Shown here: piece by piece, positions 38,276 through 47,532 of the stretch
Position numbering within the stretch: the first letter of the stretch is position 1
How the letters are laid out: each line of letters starts with the position of its first letter
DNA from: an uncultured Alphaproteobacteria bacterium
Lineage (GTDB): Bacteria > Pseudomonadota > Alphaproteobacteria > CAAGCB01 > CAG-977
Assembly: GCA_944393745.1 (NCBI GenBank)
Contig: CALYBD010000004.1
Location: 29,570 to 93,569 of the forward strand
Direction of reading: 5' to 3'
DNA length: 64,000 nucleotides
The notes under the pieces: generated by a model
The model's input: only the letters and a program-made list of their open reading frames with translations
Told to the model about the DNA's origin: nothing
Database searches by the model: none
Position numbers and translations under genes: made by a program

Positions 38276-39341
38276 TTTGTTGTTGTTCGGCCGTTCCCAG
38301 ATACAGCGGACTTTCCATATATTTTTGAATGCCGAAACGCACCAGAACACCGATAATCGCGGCAACGGGCACGGCAATCAAAACACCTAAAAAGCCGAAA
38401 AGTGTTGCGCCGGCCAGCAAAGCAAACATCACCCACACCGGGTGCAGCCCGACTTTTTCTCCGACCAGTTTCGGCGTCAGAACATTGCCTTCCAGCATCT
38501 GCCCCGTAAAGAAAATAATCACGACGACGGCAATGCGTTTCCAGTCATCAAACTGGACGGCGGCCAATCCCACGCTGACAACGAACCCCGTTGTCGATCC
38601 GACATAAGGAATAAAAGACAACACGCCGATTCCCAAACCGATCAGCAATCCCAGATCCAACCCGGCCAACGTCAATCCGACGGCATAAAAAATACCCAGA
38701 CACAAACAAACCGTTGCCTGCCCGCGAACGAATCCTGAAATCGTATCATTCATTTCGGACAACAGCGAATGAATGGTTTTTGCTTCGGCTCTGGGCAAAA
38801 GGCGGCGAACGGACAAACAAAATTTCGTCCAGTCGCGCAGCAGGTAAAAAGCCACCACCGGCGTAATCAGCAACAAAGAAAGCAGGTTAATAAAGGCCAT
38901 ACTGCCGGATAACAGTTTGCGTGCCGTTCCGAACAACAACTTGAACCCGCCGGAAATATGTTCCGAAACCGTTTGATGCAAATCACCGACCTGTTTGGGG
39001 AACAAACGTTTTAATTCCATTGCGTACGGTTCGATTTTTGACCACAGCAAACCGGCATAAACAGGCAAATTTGCAACAAAGATGCTCAACTGTTTTTGCA
39101 CGATAGGGACAACGATAAAGATGCACAGTAAAAACAGCAAAATCAACACGGCGGAAACAACGCAAACGGCAGCGATTCTGGAATGCAGTTTTTTTTGCAG
39201 GCGAGTCGTCAGCGGATCCAGGAAATACGCTATAGCGATTCCGGCAACAAAGGGCAGCAAAACATCACGTAAGACATAAACCCCTATAACGAACAGGACA
39301 AAGGCAAGCCCCCAAACAGATAATTTTTGTATATTTGACAT
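38268..39341 (-). CDS. AI-2E family permease (PerM/YdiK-like)
   Basis: 357 residues with about seven to eight membrane segments and the family signature near the C-terminus (GIGVLSFIPYVGSTTGFVVS, TPKLVGEKVGLHPVWVMFAL). Members act as exporters or antiporters of varied small solutes; the name from AI-2 transport does not apply to all. The order of this permease next to hdaA and the DUF2066 gene recurs in alphaproteobacteria, which supports the assignment but not a substrate. Confidence 0.88.
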   Translation of the reverse strand: MSNIQKLSVWGLAFVLFVIGVYVLRDVLLPFVAGIAIAYFLDPLTTRLQKKLHSRIAAVCVVSAVLILLFLLCIFIVVPIVQKQLSIFVANLPVYAGLLWSKIEPYAMELKRLFPKQVGDLHQTVSEHISGGFKLLFGTARKLLSGSMAFINLLSLLLITPVVAFYLLRDWTKFCLSVRRLLPRAEAKTIHSLLSEMNDTISGFVRGQATVCLCLGIFYAVGLTLAGLDLGLLIGLGIGVLSFIPYVGSTTGFVVSVGLAAVQFDDWKRIAVVVIIFFTGQMLEGNVLTPKLVGEKVGLHPVWVMFALLAGATLFGFLGVLIAVPVAAIIGVLVRFGIQKYMESPLYLGTAEQQQNA

Positions 39342-39361
39342 TATTTTTCCTTATAAAAATA

Positions 39362-40702
39362 TCAGGGCAGATAAAATTCTTGCCGATCCGTCCCGGAAAA
39401 GAAGCCCGGCGACATTCCCTGCTGTACCGTCACACCCTCAGTCATTTCCTGTCCCGCAGGCATTTCCCGGGACACCCCCTGTTCCCCAAAGGTATCCGAA
39501 GCCGTTCCCGGGGTTACAGAAACGCTCTGTTCTGCGGGCATCATCGTGTTTTCATTGTTTTGTTCGGTCGGATTTTGCGCCGAAAGCGGCATATAAGACA
39601 ACTGTTCAACGGCATTCAGCTTAAACACGCCGGAAGGCAGAACGCTTAATGCCAGCATTCGTTTGTTCATTTCTTTTTGCAGCCGTTCCAGATTTTCGGC
39701 AAAAAAGACCGTCAGCTGTAACACGCCGGCACGGGCCGCCTGCAAATAATACGAACTGATAATCGGGATTCTGTCCAGCCGTTCTTTGATTTTTTCCCAC
39801 TGCGCCAAATCGGAAACAGGCACCAGAGCGACCAAAGAAGCAGCCTCGTTAAACTGAACCATTTGTTCGCTTTTCCAGACGCTTTCCAGATGTTCGACAA
39901 CTTTTTTGACCGCCCGGGCAAAAGTTGTGGCCGTGTTTCTGGTCATCGGCAAAGAAAACGAAAAATTCGGAATTTCAGAAGCCGTCATTTCGTCCATTGC
40001 GCGCCCTTTGACCGTAAATGTCTGTCCGTTGCGCACCAGTTCGACAATCAATATGCCTTCAGCTTCGTAACGTTTTGCCAAAGCCTGCGCCGCCGCCAGA
40101 TCTCCGTTTAAAATCTGATCAACGGAAAGCGTCTGCAAATCCGACAGTTCGCCCAACGGAACAAACAAAGGGACCATGTAACTTTCGGTCGTACGATTAA
40201 TCCATGCGCGCAACCAGGCGTTATCCTCTGCCCATAAAACGGGAGAAGCCGACACCGAACGCTTATAAATCGGCAAAATCAGCAACGGTTTTCCGGACGT
40301 CCGGACATAAGGCAAGCCGTTTTGACGCAGTAATTCTCTGACGGCGTCGGGGTTAAAGCGTACCTCCAGTGTCGCCATATAGCGCACGGAAGACGTTTTT
40401 TCGTTTAACACACTGATATCCTGAACAAAATTTAAGATATCATCAGGCACCAATTCCGGCAGTTGGTCTATGACATAAGACGGCGTAATGCGTTCCATCA
40501 CCACCATCAAAGCCCTTTTTTGTCCTTCCTGCATGGCCTGTTCACGGGCAGCGGCGGCGTTTTTGGCCGTAACGTCAACCTGGATTCCGCTGGCAGAAAA
40601 CATTTTTGTGTCAATCGGAGCCGCCTGCGCAAAACCGGCAGACAATACTATCAAAAAGAAAACAGTCAAAACGGCTGAAAAAGAAAATTTGTTTTTTTTC
40701 AT
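39362..40702 (-). CDS. DUF2066-domain exported protein
   Basis: 446 residues from ATG 40702, with GGAG 9 nt upstream; the TTG one codon earlier is less likely. A signal peptide ends around AGFAQA. The DUF2066 domain follows (VTAKNAAAAREQAMQEGQKR, ALMVVMERITP, TLEVRFNPDAVRELLRQNGL). The C-terminal 70 residues are rich in Gln, Thr and Met and probably disordered. The function of DUF2066 is unknown; its place upstream of the permease and hdaA is typical in this class of bacteria. Confidence 0.82.
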   Translation of the reverse strand: MKKNKFSFSAVLTVFFLIVLSAGFAQAAPIDTKMFSASGIQVDVTAKNAAAAREQAMQEGQKRALMVVMERITPSYVIDQLPELVPDDILNFVQDISVLNEKTSSVRYMATLEVRFNPDAVRELLRQNGLPYVRTSGKPLLILPIYKRSVSASPVLWAEDNAWLRAWINRTTESYMVPLFVPLGELSDLQTLSVDQILNGDLAAAQALAKRYEAEGILIVELVRNGQTFTVKGRAMDEMTASEIPNFSFSLPMTRNTATTFARAVKKVVEHLESVWKSEQMVQFNEAASLVALVPVSDLAQWEKIKERLDRIPIISSYYLQAARAGVLQLTVFFAENLERLQKEMNKRMLALSVLPSGVFKLNAVEQLSYMPLSAQNPTEQNNENTMMPAEQSVSVTPGTASDTFGEQGVSREMPAGQEMTEGVTVQQGMSPGFFSGTDRQEFYLP

Positions 40703-40732
40703 CAAGGCGGCTCCTGTCTCAATCAGACAATA

Positions 40733-41155
40733 TTAACCGACAATATCACATTCGGAAAAGAAAAAACTGATTTCACGAGCAGCATTTTCATCGGAATCGG
40801 ATCCGTGGACCGAATTTTCCCCCATGGAAACGGCAAACATCTTGCGGATTGTGCCTTCGGCGGCTTTTTCGGGATTCGTTGCTCCCATGACTTCACGATA
40901 ATGCGCCACGGCATTTTCGCCTTCCAGCACCTGAACAACAACGGGTTCAGAGGTCATAAACGCAACCAATTCGTCATAAAACGGCTTTCCGGCATGGACG
41001 GCATAAAAAGCCTTTGCCTGTTCGGTCGTCAGACGAACGCGGCGCTGAGCAACAATCCGCAGGCCGTTTTCTTCAATAACGGCATTGATTTTTCCCGTCA
41101 GATTGCGCCGGGTTGCATCGGGTTTAATAATGGAAAACGTACGTTGTAGTGTCAT
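40733..41155 (-). CDS. ndk: Nucleoside-diphosphate kinase
   Basis: Transfers phosphate between nucleoside tri- and diphosphates through a phosphohistidine. 140 residues, standard length. It starts [20 protein letters not shown], and the active-site His is in [13 protein letters not shown], near residue 117. It lies 30 nt upstream of the DUF2066 gene on the same strand. Confidence 0.97.
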   Translation of the reverse strand: MTLQRTFSIIKPDATRRNLTGKINAVIEENGLRIVAQRRVRLTTEQAKAFYAVHAGKPFYDELVAFMTSEPVVVQVLEGENAVAHYREVMGATNPEKAAEGTIRKMFAVSMGENSVHGSDSDENAAREISFFFSECDIVG

Positions 41156-41237
41156 TTTATCCTCTGTTCTTTCAAGTTAAAACGTTTACGGGCTTCTTTA
41201 TACCTGTCTGATCGAAACCTTTCAACCTGCAAATTGT

Positions 41238-41888
41238 TTATTTTCGCGCAACGAATCCTTTTATTTCGACGTCCAGCAGGCTGCGCTGATAATCAGACAG
41301 GTTTTCCGTGGCAGTTTGCAATGCTTTTTGCGCGCGTTCGGACGCGCCGCCGGCCGCCAGAGACAGCCAGAAATAAGCCTGTTCGTAATCCCCGGACATC
41401 AAAGAATAAATCCCCAAATCATTCTGAGCCCGTTTATACCCGTGGTATGCCGCTTGCGTCAACAGGGTTGTTGCCACGCCTTTGGGCATTTCTTTTGTTT
41501 CGCCGCGAAAAGCCATCGAGGCGGCCATATATTTTGCCTCGATCAATTGATCCGCCGCCATTTTATAATTTTCAAATGCCCGCTTTAAGTCCCGTTCCAC
41601 CCCTAAACCGTTGTAATACATTTCCCCCAGCAGAAAACGTGCCCGGGGATAACCGTGTTCGCCGGGATAAATCAGGTATTCAAAAGCTTCCTCATAACGT
41701 TTTATGGCAAACAGATGCGCCCCTGTTTCCAACGCATCGGAAAAATCCTGTTCCGTTTTAGGCACTTTCGGCCCGCGGAATACCGCCATTGCCGCCAGAA
41801 AAACCAAAACAAAAATAACCGCTCCCAGCACAAAATAAGATTTGTACTGCAGGAAAAAGACCTTCATGTAATATAAACGGTTGCTCAT
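41238..41888 (-). CDS. Sel1-repeat protein with N-terminal membrane anchor
   Basis: 216 residues. A membrane segment at about 17-35 (FVLGAVIFVLVFLAAMAVF) is followed by alpha-helical Sel1/TPR repeats, clearest in HGYPRARFLLGEMYYNGLGV and AYHGYKRAQNDLGIYSLMSG. Such proteins usually serve as scaffolds for protein complexes, often in the periplasm. The start may be the ATG at 41888 or one seven codons later; neither has a strong ribosome-binding site. No partner is evident nearby. Confidence 0.78.
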   Translation of the reverse strand: MSNRLYYMKVFFLQYKSYFVLGAVIFVLVFLAAMAVFRGPKVPKTEQDFSDALETGAHLFAIKRYEEAFEYLIYPGEHGYPRARFLLGEMYYNGLGVERDLKRAFENYKMAADQLIEAKYMAASMAFRGETKEMPKGVATTLLTQAAYHGYKRAQNDLGIYSLMSGDYEQAYFWLSLAAGGASERAQKALQTATENLSDYQRSLLDVEIKGFVARK

Positions 41889-41960
41889 TTCATATACGGC
41901 TGACGGACGGCTGTAAGGCTGTTAATCAAAACTTTTCCGCATCATTGATCAAAATTTTCT

Positions 41961-41994
41961 TTTTGTCAAAGTAAGGTTACTTGTCAAGTATAAT
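41961..41994 (+). promoter_or_regulatory. Promoter-like region with inverted repeat upstream of the ABC-F gene
   Basis: A perfect TATAAT lies at 41989-41994. Upstream are two TTGTCAA direct repeats and an inverted repeat AAGTAA-GG-TTACTT at 41969-41982. A well-spaced -35 is not obvious, so the symmetric element might be an operator or activator site. The long leader to the ATG at 42104 holds no other feature I can name. Confidence 0.4.
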
Positions 41995-42103
41995 AACTTT
42001 ATAAATAAAAGCACTTTTTTTTCCGGTAAAAATCAAAACTCTTCGGATTTTCGGGGATATAAGGCTTTTCTTTTCAAAAATGATCGGTTAAAGTCCCGTT
42101 GTT

Positions 42104-43999
42104 ATGCTGGATATTAACGAAATCACATTACGGTTTGACGGACGGCTGCTGTTCAATGCGGCCGCGGCTCATATTTCCGACGGGCAAAAAGTCGGCTTAA
42201 CCGGCCGAAACGGGACCGGGAAAACAACCCTTTTCCGCCTGATCCGCGGGGATCTGTCCCCCGATGACGGAGAAATCAATATCACAAAGGGACAACGGAT
42301 CGCAACCGTTGCGCAGGAAATTCCGCAGACGCATATTTCTCTGATTGACTGTGTGTTACAGGCCGATACCGAAAGAACTGCTTTGCTGGCCGAACTGGAA
42401 AAAGCGCAAACGGAAAACGACGGCGTAAAAATCGGCGAACTTCACGAACGCTTAAACATGATCGGTGCCAATTCCGCCGAAGCCAGAGCCGGCGCAATTC
42501 TGTACGGACTGGGGTTTTCTCAGGAACAGCAAAAACAACCGCTGAATTCCTTTTCAGGCGGCTGGCGTATGCGTGTCGCGTTGGCTGCCGCATTGTTTGT
42601 TCCGTCCGATATTTTATTGTTGGACGAACCCACAAACCATTTGGATTTAGAAGCTTCTTTATGGTTGGAAAATTTTTTGGAAAGATATTCGGGCACATTA
42701 ATAATTATCAGCCATGACCGGTCGTTGTTAAATCGTCTGTGTACCCGGATCTTACATATCGAAAACCTGAAAATACAGAGTTACGGCGGTAATTACGATG
42801 CTTTTGAACGAACGCGCGCCCTGCAAAAAGAAAATGAACAAAAACAAGCCGCAAAAACAGAAGAAACACGAAAGCATCTGCAGTCGTTCGTCGATCGTTT
42901 CCGCTACAAGGCCAACAAAGCAAAACAGGCGCAAAGCCGTATTAAAATGTTGGAACGACTGCCGCCGAAAGCCGTATTCATCGGCGAAACGCATTTACAT
43001 TTTAAATTCCCGTCTCCGACAGAATTACCCTCTCCTTTAATCAAAATCGAAGACGGCAGTGTCGGTTACGGAGAAAAGGTCGTTTTATCCAAGCTTAATT
43101 TGCGCATTGACGCCGATGACCGAATTGCTTTGTTGGGGGCAAACGGCAACGGAAAGTCTACTTTTGCAAAAATGCTGGCCGGAAAATTAAAACTGATGAA
43201 CGGATCCGTGCAGGCTTCCGGCAAACTGCAGGTCAGTTATTACGCGCAGCATCAAACCGAAGAGCTTTCCCCTGATTTAACGGCTTTGCAACAAATGCAG
43301 CTGATTATGAAAAACACAGATGAAACGCGTATTCGTGCCCATTTGGGGGCATTCGGGCTGACACAACACAAGGCCGAAACGCGCATCGCTTTGCTGTCCG
43401 GCGGAGAAAAAGCGCGTTTATTGTTCGCCGTCATGACCCGGAACGCGCCGCATATTTTGTTATTGGACGAACCGACAAATCATCTGGATATTGACGCGCG
43501 CGATGCATTGATCGAAGCCATTAATGACTATAAAGGCGCCGTTATTTTAATTACGCATGATCCGCATTTAATCGAGCTGACAGCCGACAGATTATGGTTA
43601 ATCGACAACGGGCGCTGCACGGCCTATGACGGAGATCTGGAGGATTACAGAAATCTGCTGGCTCAGAAAGCACGTATTCAGGCTGCCGGGAAAAATAACG
43701 AAAAAGCCGAAAAAAATACTCTTTCACGCAAGGACGAACGGCGGGAAGCTGCCGAAAAACGTCAATTATCGGCTCCTGTCCGTAAAAAAATCAAAGAAAC
43801 GGAAGACGTTTTGGCTCGCCTCGGCGAACAAAAAGAAAAAATCGAATCCATGCTGGAAGACCCCGGCCTTTACATGATCGGATTAAATGCCGCAAAAGTC
43901 AAAAACCTGCAAATTTCTTTGGCACAGATAAACGAACAAATTGAGGCCGCCGAACAACAATGGCTGGAATTGTCCGAAAAACTGGAAAGCCTTTCCTGA
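42104..43999 (+). CDS. ABC-F family ATPase
   Basis: 631-residue soluble protein with two fused ABC domains and no membrane domain, which places it among the ABC-F factors that act on the ribosome. Domain 1 has Walker A GRNGTGKTTL near residue 35 and the signature NSFSGGWRMRVALA. Domain 2 has GANGNGKSTF near 345, LLSGGEKARLLFA, and LLLDEPTNHLDID. The linker is charged (ENEQKQAAKTEETRKH) and the C-terminus forms a coiled coil, as in Uup/YheS-type members. No antibiotic link can be drawn from the sequence. Confidence 0.9.
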   Translation: MLDINEITLRFDGRLLFNAAAAHISDGQKVGLTGRNGTGKTTLFRLIRGDLSPDDGEINITKGQRIATVAQEIPQTHISLIDCVLQADTERTALLAELEKAQTENDGVKIGELHERLNMIGANSAEARAGAILYGLGFSQEQQKQPLNSFSGGWRMRVALAAALFVPSDILLLDEPTNHLDLEASLWLENFLERYSGTLIIISHDRSLLNRLCTRILHIENLKIQSYGGNYDAFERTRALQKENEQKQAAKTEETRKHLQSFVDRFRYKANKAKQAQSRIKMLERLPPKAVFIGETHLHFKFPSPTELPSPLIKIEDGSVGYGEKVVLSKLNLRIDADDRIALLGANGNGKSTFAKMLAGKLKLMNGSVQASGKLQVSYYAQHQTEELSPDLTALQQMQLIMKNTDETRIRAHLGAFGLTQHKAETRIALLSGGEKARLLFAVMTRNAPHILLLDEPTNHLDIDARDALIEAINDYKGAVILITHDPHLIELTADRLWLIDNGRCTAYDGDLEDYRNLLAQKARIQAAGKNNEKAEKNTLSRKDERREAAEKRQLSAPVRKKIKETEDVLARLGEQKEKIESMLEDPGLYMIGLNAAKVKNLQISLAQINEQIEAAEQQWLELSEKLESLS

Positions 44000-44072
44000 A
44001 TTACTGACGAATACCTTTTATATCGGCATCGCCAATCAGACTTGATACGGAAAAGCTTGAATAACGTTTCTG

Positions 44073-44507
44073 TCAGTTTTCAACCGCCTGAATCAATCCC
44101 GTATCCTGATTCGGCGACATTCCTTCATTTGTCTGAAAAACGGCGGAGTCCGTTTGTTGTGTTGTCTGAGTTGTTTGCGTCGTTTTTTCTTTTTCCAAAA
44201 CTTTTAACGACACATACACCGTCTGATCCGAATATGTTGTGCGGCACCAGCCGTCCTTAACTTCGCAGCTCAGCCGGATACCTTTGGACAATTGTCCCAG
44301 AATTTTTCCGTTCGGTGCCTCACGGTAATTGGCCGTTCTGGTAACGACATAAGAGTCCTGAGAATTTGAAAGCAATACAAGGATAACAACCACAAAAAGA
44401 ACAATTGTTCCCAAACAGCTGCCCGGTTTTCTTTTACAACCGCAAAACGGGCAGGCATCGGCATCAGAACTTCTCATATTGCCGCAATCGGGACATTTTA
44501 TCAGCAT
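44073..44507 (-). CDS. Zinc-ribbon, membrane-anchored SH3-domain protein
   Basis: 144 residues. Two CxxC pairs (CPDCG at 5-9 and CPFCG at 19-23) form a zinc ribbon, followed by one membrane segment at about 30-48 and a bacterial SH3-like domain (NYREAPNGKILGQLSKGIRL, VKDGWCRTTYSD). The tail is rich in Thr and Gln. SH3b domains of this type often bind cell-wall peptides. It overlaps the GT32-like gene by 7 nt and is probably translated with it. Confidence 0.75.
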   Translation of the reverse strand: MLIKCPDCGNMRSSDADACPFCGCKRKPGSCLGTIVLFVVVILVLLSNSQDSYVVTRTANYREAPNGKILGQLSKGIRLSCEVKDGWCRTTYSDQTVYVSLKVLEKEKTTQTTQTTQQTDSAVFQTNEGMSPNQDTGLIQAVEN

Positions 44508-45316
44508 TTGTTTTCTCCGTTATTTTGAATCAGCAAAAACAGCCTTGAACGCTTTGATGTCTTTAAAGAACATAAAACTTTTTCATTCGCATTAAAAGGC
44601 ATTTCACTGCCTTCCCTGTTCTTTTTGTATTTACGTAAAATCAGCTTTTTTTCTTTTCCCAAAGGAATTGAAAACTTTTCGCGCACATTCCAATCGGGTT
44701 TCCAGCTGCCCGTATAATGATGAACGGCATAAGCTTTATCGTTATCCGTACAAAAGCAGGTATACGGATAAATATAAGCATTTTCCATGATTTTTACACG
44801 GTCTTTGGTGACAAAAACGTCTTCAATGCCGTATTTTTCTTTAAACACTTTGGCAAAATACATCGGGTTGGTCGTTAAATTAAAACTGCCGTCCGGACGG
44901 ATAAAATCAATATGATCATATTCGGCAAACAGGTCTTTGACAATTTGATGTTGCGGCAAAGATCCGATCAAAGCCGGAGAAATACTGCGACACGAACCGC
45001 ATTTCTGAGAACCGATAAAAAAATCAAAATTCATAAAATCGTCCAAAGGCTTTCTGATTTCTTCATCCGTATCGAAATAAACGCCGCCTTCGGTCAGCAA
45101 AGCATACAAACGTACATAATCGGACACAAAAGCCCATTTTTTTGCCGAAACGGCTTGTTTTAAATAGCGGTTATCAAATTTTTCCAAATCCGCATCATTC
45201 CATTCGCGTATTTCATAATCGGGCAGAATTTTTTTCCAGCTTTCAATACATTTCGTTTCCACTTCGCCTTTGGGCATCGGTCCGAACCAACAGTAATGAA
45301 TTTTTTTCGGGATCAT
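44501..45316 (-). CDS. GT32-like glycosyltransferase
   Basis: 271 residues. The N-terminus MIPKKIHYCWFGPMPKGEVE with IESWKKILPDYEIREWND is the hallmark of the GT32/capsular polysaccharide sugar-transferase group. The metal-binding DXD is in GGVYFDTDEEIRKPL. Such enzymes add a sugar to a polysaccharide or lipid-linked glycan in the cytosol. It overlaps the upstream GT4 gene by 4 nt (ATGA), so the two are likely to act in one pathway together with the epimerase at 46536. Confidence 0.88.
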   Translation of the reverse strand: MIPKKIHYCWFGPMPKGEVETKCIESWKKILPDYEIREWNDADLEKFDNRYLKQAVSAKKWAFVSDYVRLYALLTEGGVYFDTDEEIRKPLDDFMNFDFFIGSQKCGSCRSISPALIGSLPQHQIVKDLFAEYDHIDFIRPDGSFNLTTNPMYFAKVFKEKYGIEDVFVTKDRVKIMENAYIYPYTCFCTDNDKAYAVHHYTGSWKPDWNVREKFSIPLGKEKKLILRKYKKNREGSEMPFNANEKVLCSLKTSKRSRLFLLIQNNGENKC

Positions 45317-46440
45317 TGATTTTCTCCCACCGTTTCAACAATTAATTGACGCCATTTTTCAATCACTTTTTCAGGTGCGTACGGTTCCATGTCTTTTGCC
45401 GCATTGCGTCCGAACGTCATACGCAGTTCCTGATCATTCATCAACCGGCGAAGCTTTTGCGTAAAATCGTCCGGATCCGTTGCCAAAAAACCGTTATGAC
45501 CGTCAATAATCAGCTCGTTGACAGACGGCGCGTCGGCAAACCCCAAACTGGGTAATCCGCAAGCCATTCCGTCAGCCAAAGCCAGAGAAAATCCTTCGTG
45601 CGCAGACGGAAAAGCATGAATATCCGCCTGCCGATAGACTTCCTGAATATTGGAATGATAGCCTTTGATAAACACATGATCCTGCGCCCCGTACCGCGCC
45701 GCCAGTTCCATTAACTCGCGTTCATACGCAGGATATTTGCGCATTCCCCAAAATTCCAGCTGCCAATCCGGAAAGTCTTTGAACAAACGCCCGAAAGCTT
45801 CAACCAGCAAATGATGCCGCTTACCCGCTTTTTCAACTCTGGCCACATAAATGATCTTTTTCTTTTCGACCGACAGATCCGCACGTTCCGCCTGCGGAAT
45901 TTGAACAACTTCATTGGGAATGGTCACGACACGTTTCGGTGTGCAAAAATCCGCAATCGTTTTCTCATACGATGTCATTAACACGTGAAAAGCCGCCGCC
46001 CTGTTCATCACATCGCGATAAACCGATCGCATATAAGGCTTTTTCTTCATCAGATTTCCCAACATGATCGGCGGATAGCCGTGCATCATCATAATCACCG
46101 GAACATGATGATTCTGTTTATAAAGCACATTGACCAAATCAACCATAAAATAGCAAATGATCACATCCGGTTTTTCTTCGGCAATGGCTTTTTTAAAGCG
46201 CGCAGTCGGCCGTCCCAGCTTGCCGCGCAAAAAACGATAAAGATTCAAGAAAGGATTTTTTGTCTTTGCATTCAGATTGATAAAGTGAATGCCCTCGTCC
46301 AACGTAACGCCGCTGCCTTGTTTTTTATACGTATCACAAACAACCGTGACTTCAAATCCGATCCGGTGCAACGAATTGACAAACTGAGCCAAAAATTTTG
46401 TATTCAAGACATTTCTGTCTTTAACAATCATTACTTTCAT
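45313..46440 (-). CDS. Family 4 glycosyltransferase
   Basis: GT-B-fold enzyme that transfers a sugar from a nucleotide donor with retention. I place the start at ATG 46440, with AAAGGT about 7 nt upstream, giving 375 residues from MKVMIVKDRNVLNTKF; the ATG 15 codons earlier adds unlike residues. The C-terminal domain has KKKIIYVARVEKAGKRHHLL and the GT4 signature HAFPSAHEGFSLALADGMAC, with the E-x7-E pair. The acceptor is unknown. Confidence 0.92.
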   Translation of the reverse strand: MKVMIVKDRNVLNTKFLAQFVNSLHRIGFEVTVVCDTYKKQGSGVTLDEGIHFINLNAKTKNPFLNLYRFLRGKLGRPTARFKKAIAEEKPDVIICYFMVDLVNVLYKQNHHVPVIMMMHGYPPIMLGNLMKKKPYMRSVYRDVMNRAAAFHVLMTSYEKTIADFCTPKRVVTIPNEVVQIPQAERADLSVEKKKIIYVARVEKAGKRHHLLVEAFGRLFKDFPDWQLEFWGMRKYPAYERELMELAARYGAQDHVFIKGYHSNIQEVYRQADIHAFPSAHEGFSLALADGMACGLPSLGFADAPSVNELIIDGHNGFLATDPDDFTQKLRRLMNDQELRMTFGRNAAKDMEPYAPEKVIEKWRQLIVETVGENQ

Positions 46441-46483
46441 GTTGCGACCTTTCGCAAGACGACAAAAACCGCTTTTATTTTTC

Positions 46484-46511
46484 ATCTTTTAGAGTAATTT
46501 ATGTAAAAGAT
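46484..46511. promoter_or_regulatory. Inverted repeat in the divergent GT4-epimerase spacer
   Basis: ATCTTTTA (46484-46491) and TAAAAGAT (46504-46511) form a perfect 8-bp inverted repeat with a 12-bp spacer in the intergenic region between two divergent polysaccharide genes. It could be an operator controlling both, but the sequence is AT-rich and short. Confidence 0.3.
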
Positions 46512-46535
46512 CAAATTAAAACAAAAGGACGGCAA

Positions 46536-47438
46536 ATGAATGTATTGGTAACGGGCGGAGCGGGATTTATCGGATCACATACGGTCGACAAACTGACGGA
46601 CGCGGGATTTAATGTTATCGTCATTGACAGGAACAAACCGAAATACGCCAATGACAGCGCCGTGTATTACCAATCGGATTTAAACGATCCCGATATAGAA
46701 GAGATTTTTGAAAAACATTCTTTCGATTACGTGATCCATCTGGCCGCGCAAGCCTCCGTTGCCGTATCGGTCGAAGATCCCGTTCATGATGCGTTGGACA
46801 ACGTGATGGCTTCCGTTCGTCTCATTGAACTTTGTAAAAAATATCATGTCAAAAAAATCGTTGTTTCTTCCAGTGCCGCTTTATATGCCACGCCTCAATA
46901 TCTGCCGGTTGACGAAAAACACCCCGTCAGCTTCCTGTCGCCCTACGCCGTTTCAAAACACACCATGGAAGAATACGTCAAATTATCCGGACTGGATTAT
47001 ATTATTTTCCGTTATGCCAACGTGTACGGTCCCAGACAGGATCCCCACGGAGAAGCCGGTGTCGTTTCCATTTTTATTGAAAAAATGATCAAAAACCTGC
47101 CTTTGGAAATACACGGAGACGGCAAACAAACCCGCGATTTCGTTTTCGTAAAAGATGTTGCCGAAATGAATTGTCGCGCTTTGACGGAACAAGGCAAAAA
47201 CACAACGCTGAATGTGTCCACCAACTCTGAAACAAGTATCAATGACTTGTTTGCTTTGATTGCCAAGCATACGAACTACGGTCTTGCGCCGCGTCAGGCT
47301 CCCGAAAGAAAAGGCGATATCAAACACAGCGTTTTAAACAACCGGCTGGCAACAGAAACGCTGAATTTTACACCTCTTACCCCTTTAGAAGAAGGTTTGA
47401 CCGAAACGATTTCCTTTTTTCAAAAACATCCCTTCTGA
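46536..47438 (+). CDS. NAD-dependent nucleotide-sugar epimerase/dehydratase
   Basis: Extended short-chain dehydrogenase of 300 residues, probably a UDP-sugar 4-epimerase such as GalE. The NAD-binding motif is VTGGAGFIGSHTVDKL at the N-terminus. The active site shows SSSAALYATPQ and YAVSKHTMEEY (Tyr-x3-Lys), and the substrate region reads RYANVYGPRQDPHGEAGVVS. A good AAAGGA site precedes the ATG. It likely supplies an activated sugar to the two transferases on the opposite strand. The exact sugar is not clear. Confidence 0.88.
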   Translation: MNVLVTGGAGFIGSHTVDKLTDAGFNVIVIDRNKPKYANDSAVYYQSDLNDPDIEEIFEKHSFDYVIHLAAQASVAVSVEDPVHDALDNVMASVRLIELCKKYHVKKIVVSSSAALYATPQYLPVDEKHPVSFLSPYAVSKHTMEEYVKLSGLDYIIFRYANVYGPRQDPHGEAGVVSIFIEKMIKNLPLEIHGDGKQTRDFVFVKDVAEMNCRALTEQGKNTTLNVSTNSETSINDLFALIAKHTNYGLAPRQAPERKGDIKHSVLNNRLATETLNFTPLTPLEEGLTETISFFQKHPF

Positions 47439-47467
47439 TCTTTTGGCGATATTGTACTAAATTCCTG

Positions 47468-47519
47468 TTGCATGCGGATTTATTCTCTTTAAAATACTTA
47501 AATTGGAATCATTTTAAAG
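47468..47519 (+). promoter_or_regulatory. Promoter and overlapping inverted repeat of the sulfur gene pair
   Basis: TTGCAT (47468-47473) and TAAAAT (47490-47495), 16 bp apart, form a fair sigma-70 promoter. A 10-bp inverted repeat, TCTTTAAAAT (47486-47495) and ATTTTAAAGA (47511-47520), covers the -10 box and the start region. That geometry fits a repressor operator. The ribosome-binding site GAAGG follows directly. Confidence 0.5.
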
Positions 47520-47532
47520 AAGGTAAATTCTC

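Noticed and set aside
42104..43999. Membrane ABC exporter
   Set aside because: Two fused ATPase domains without any membrane segment define an ABC-F protein.
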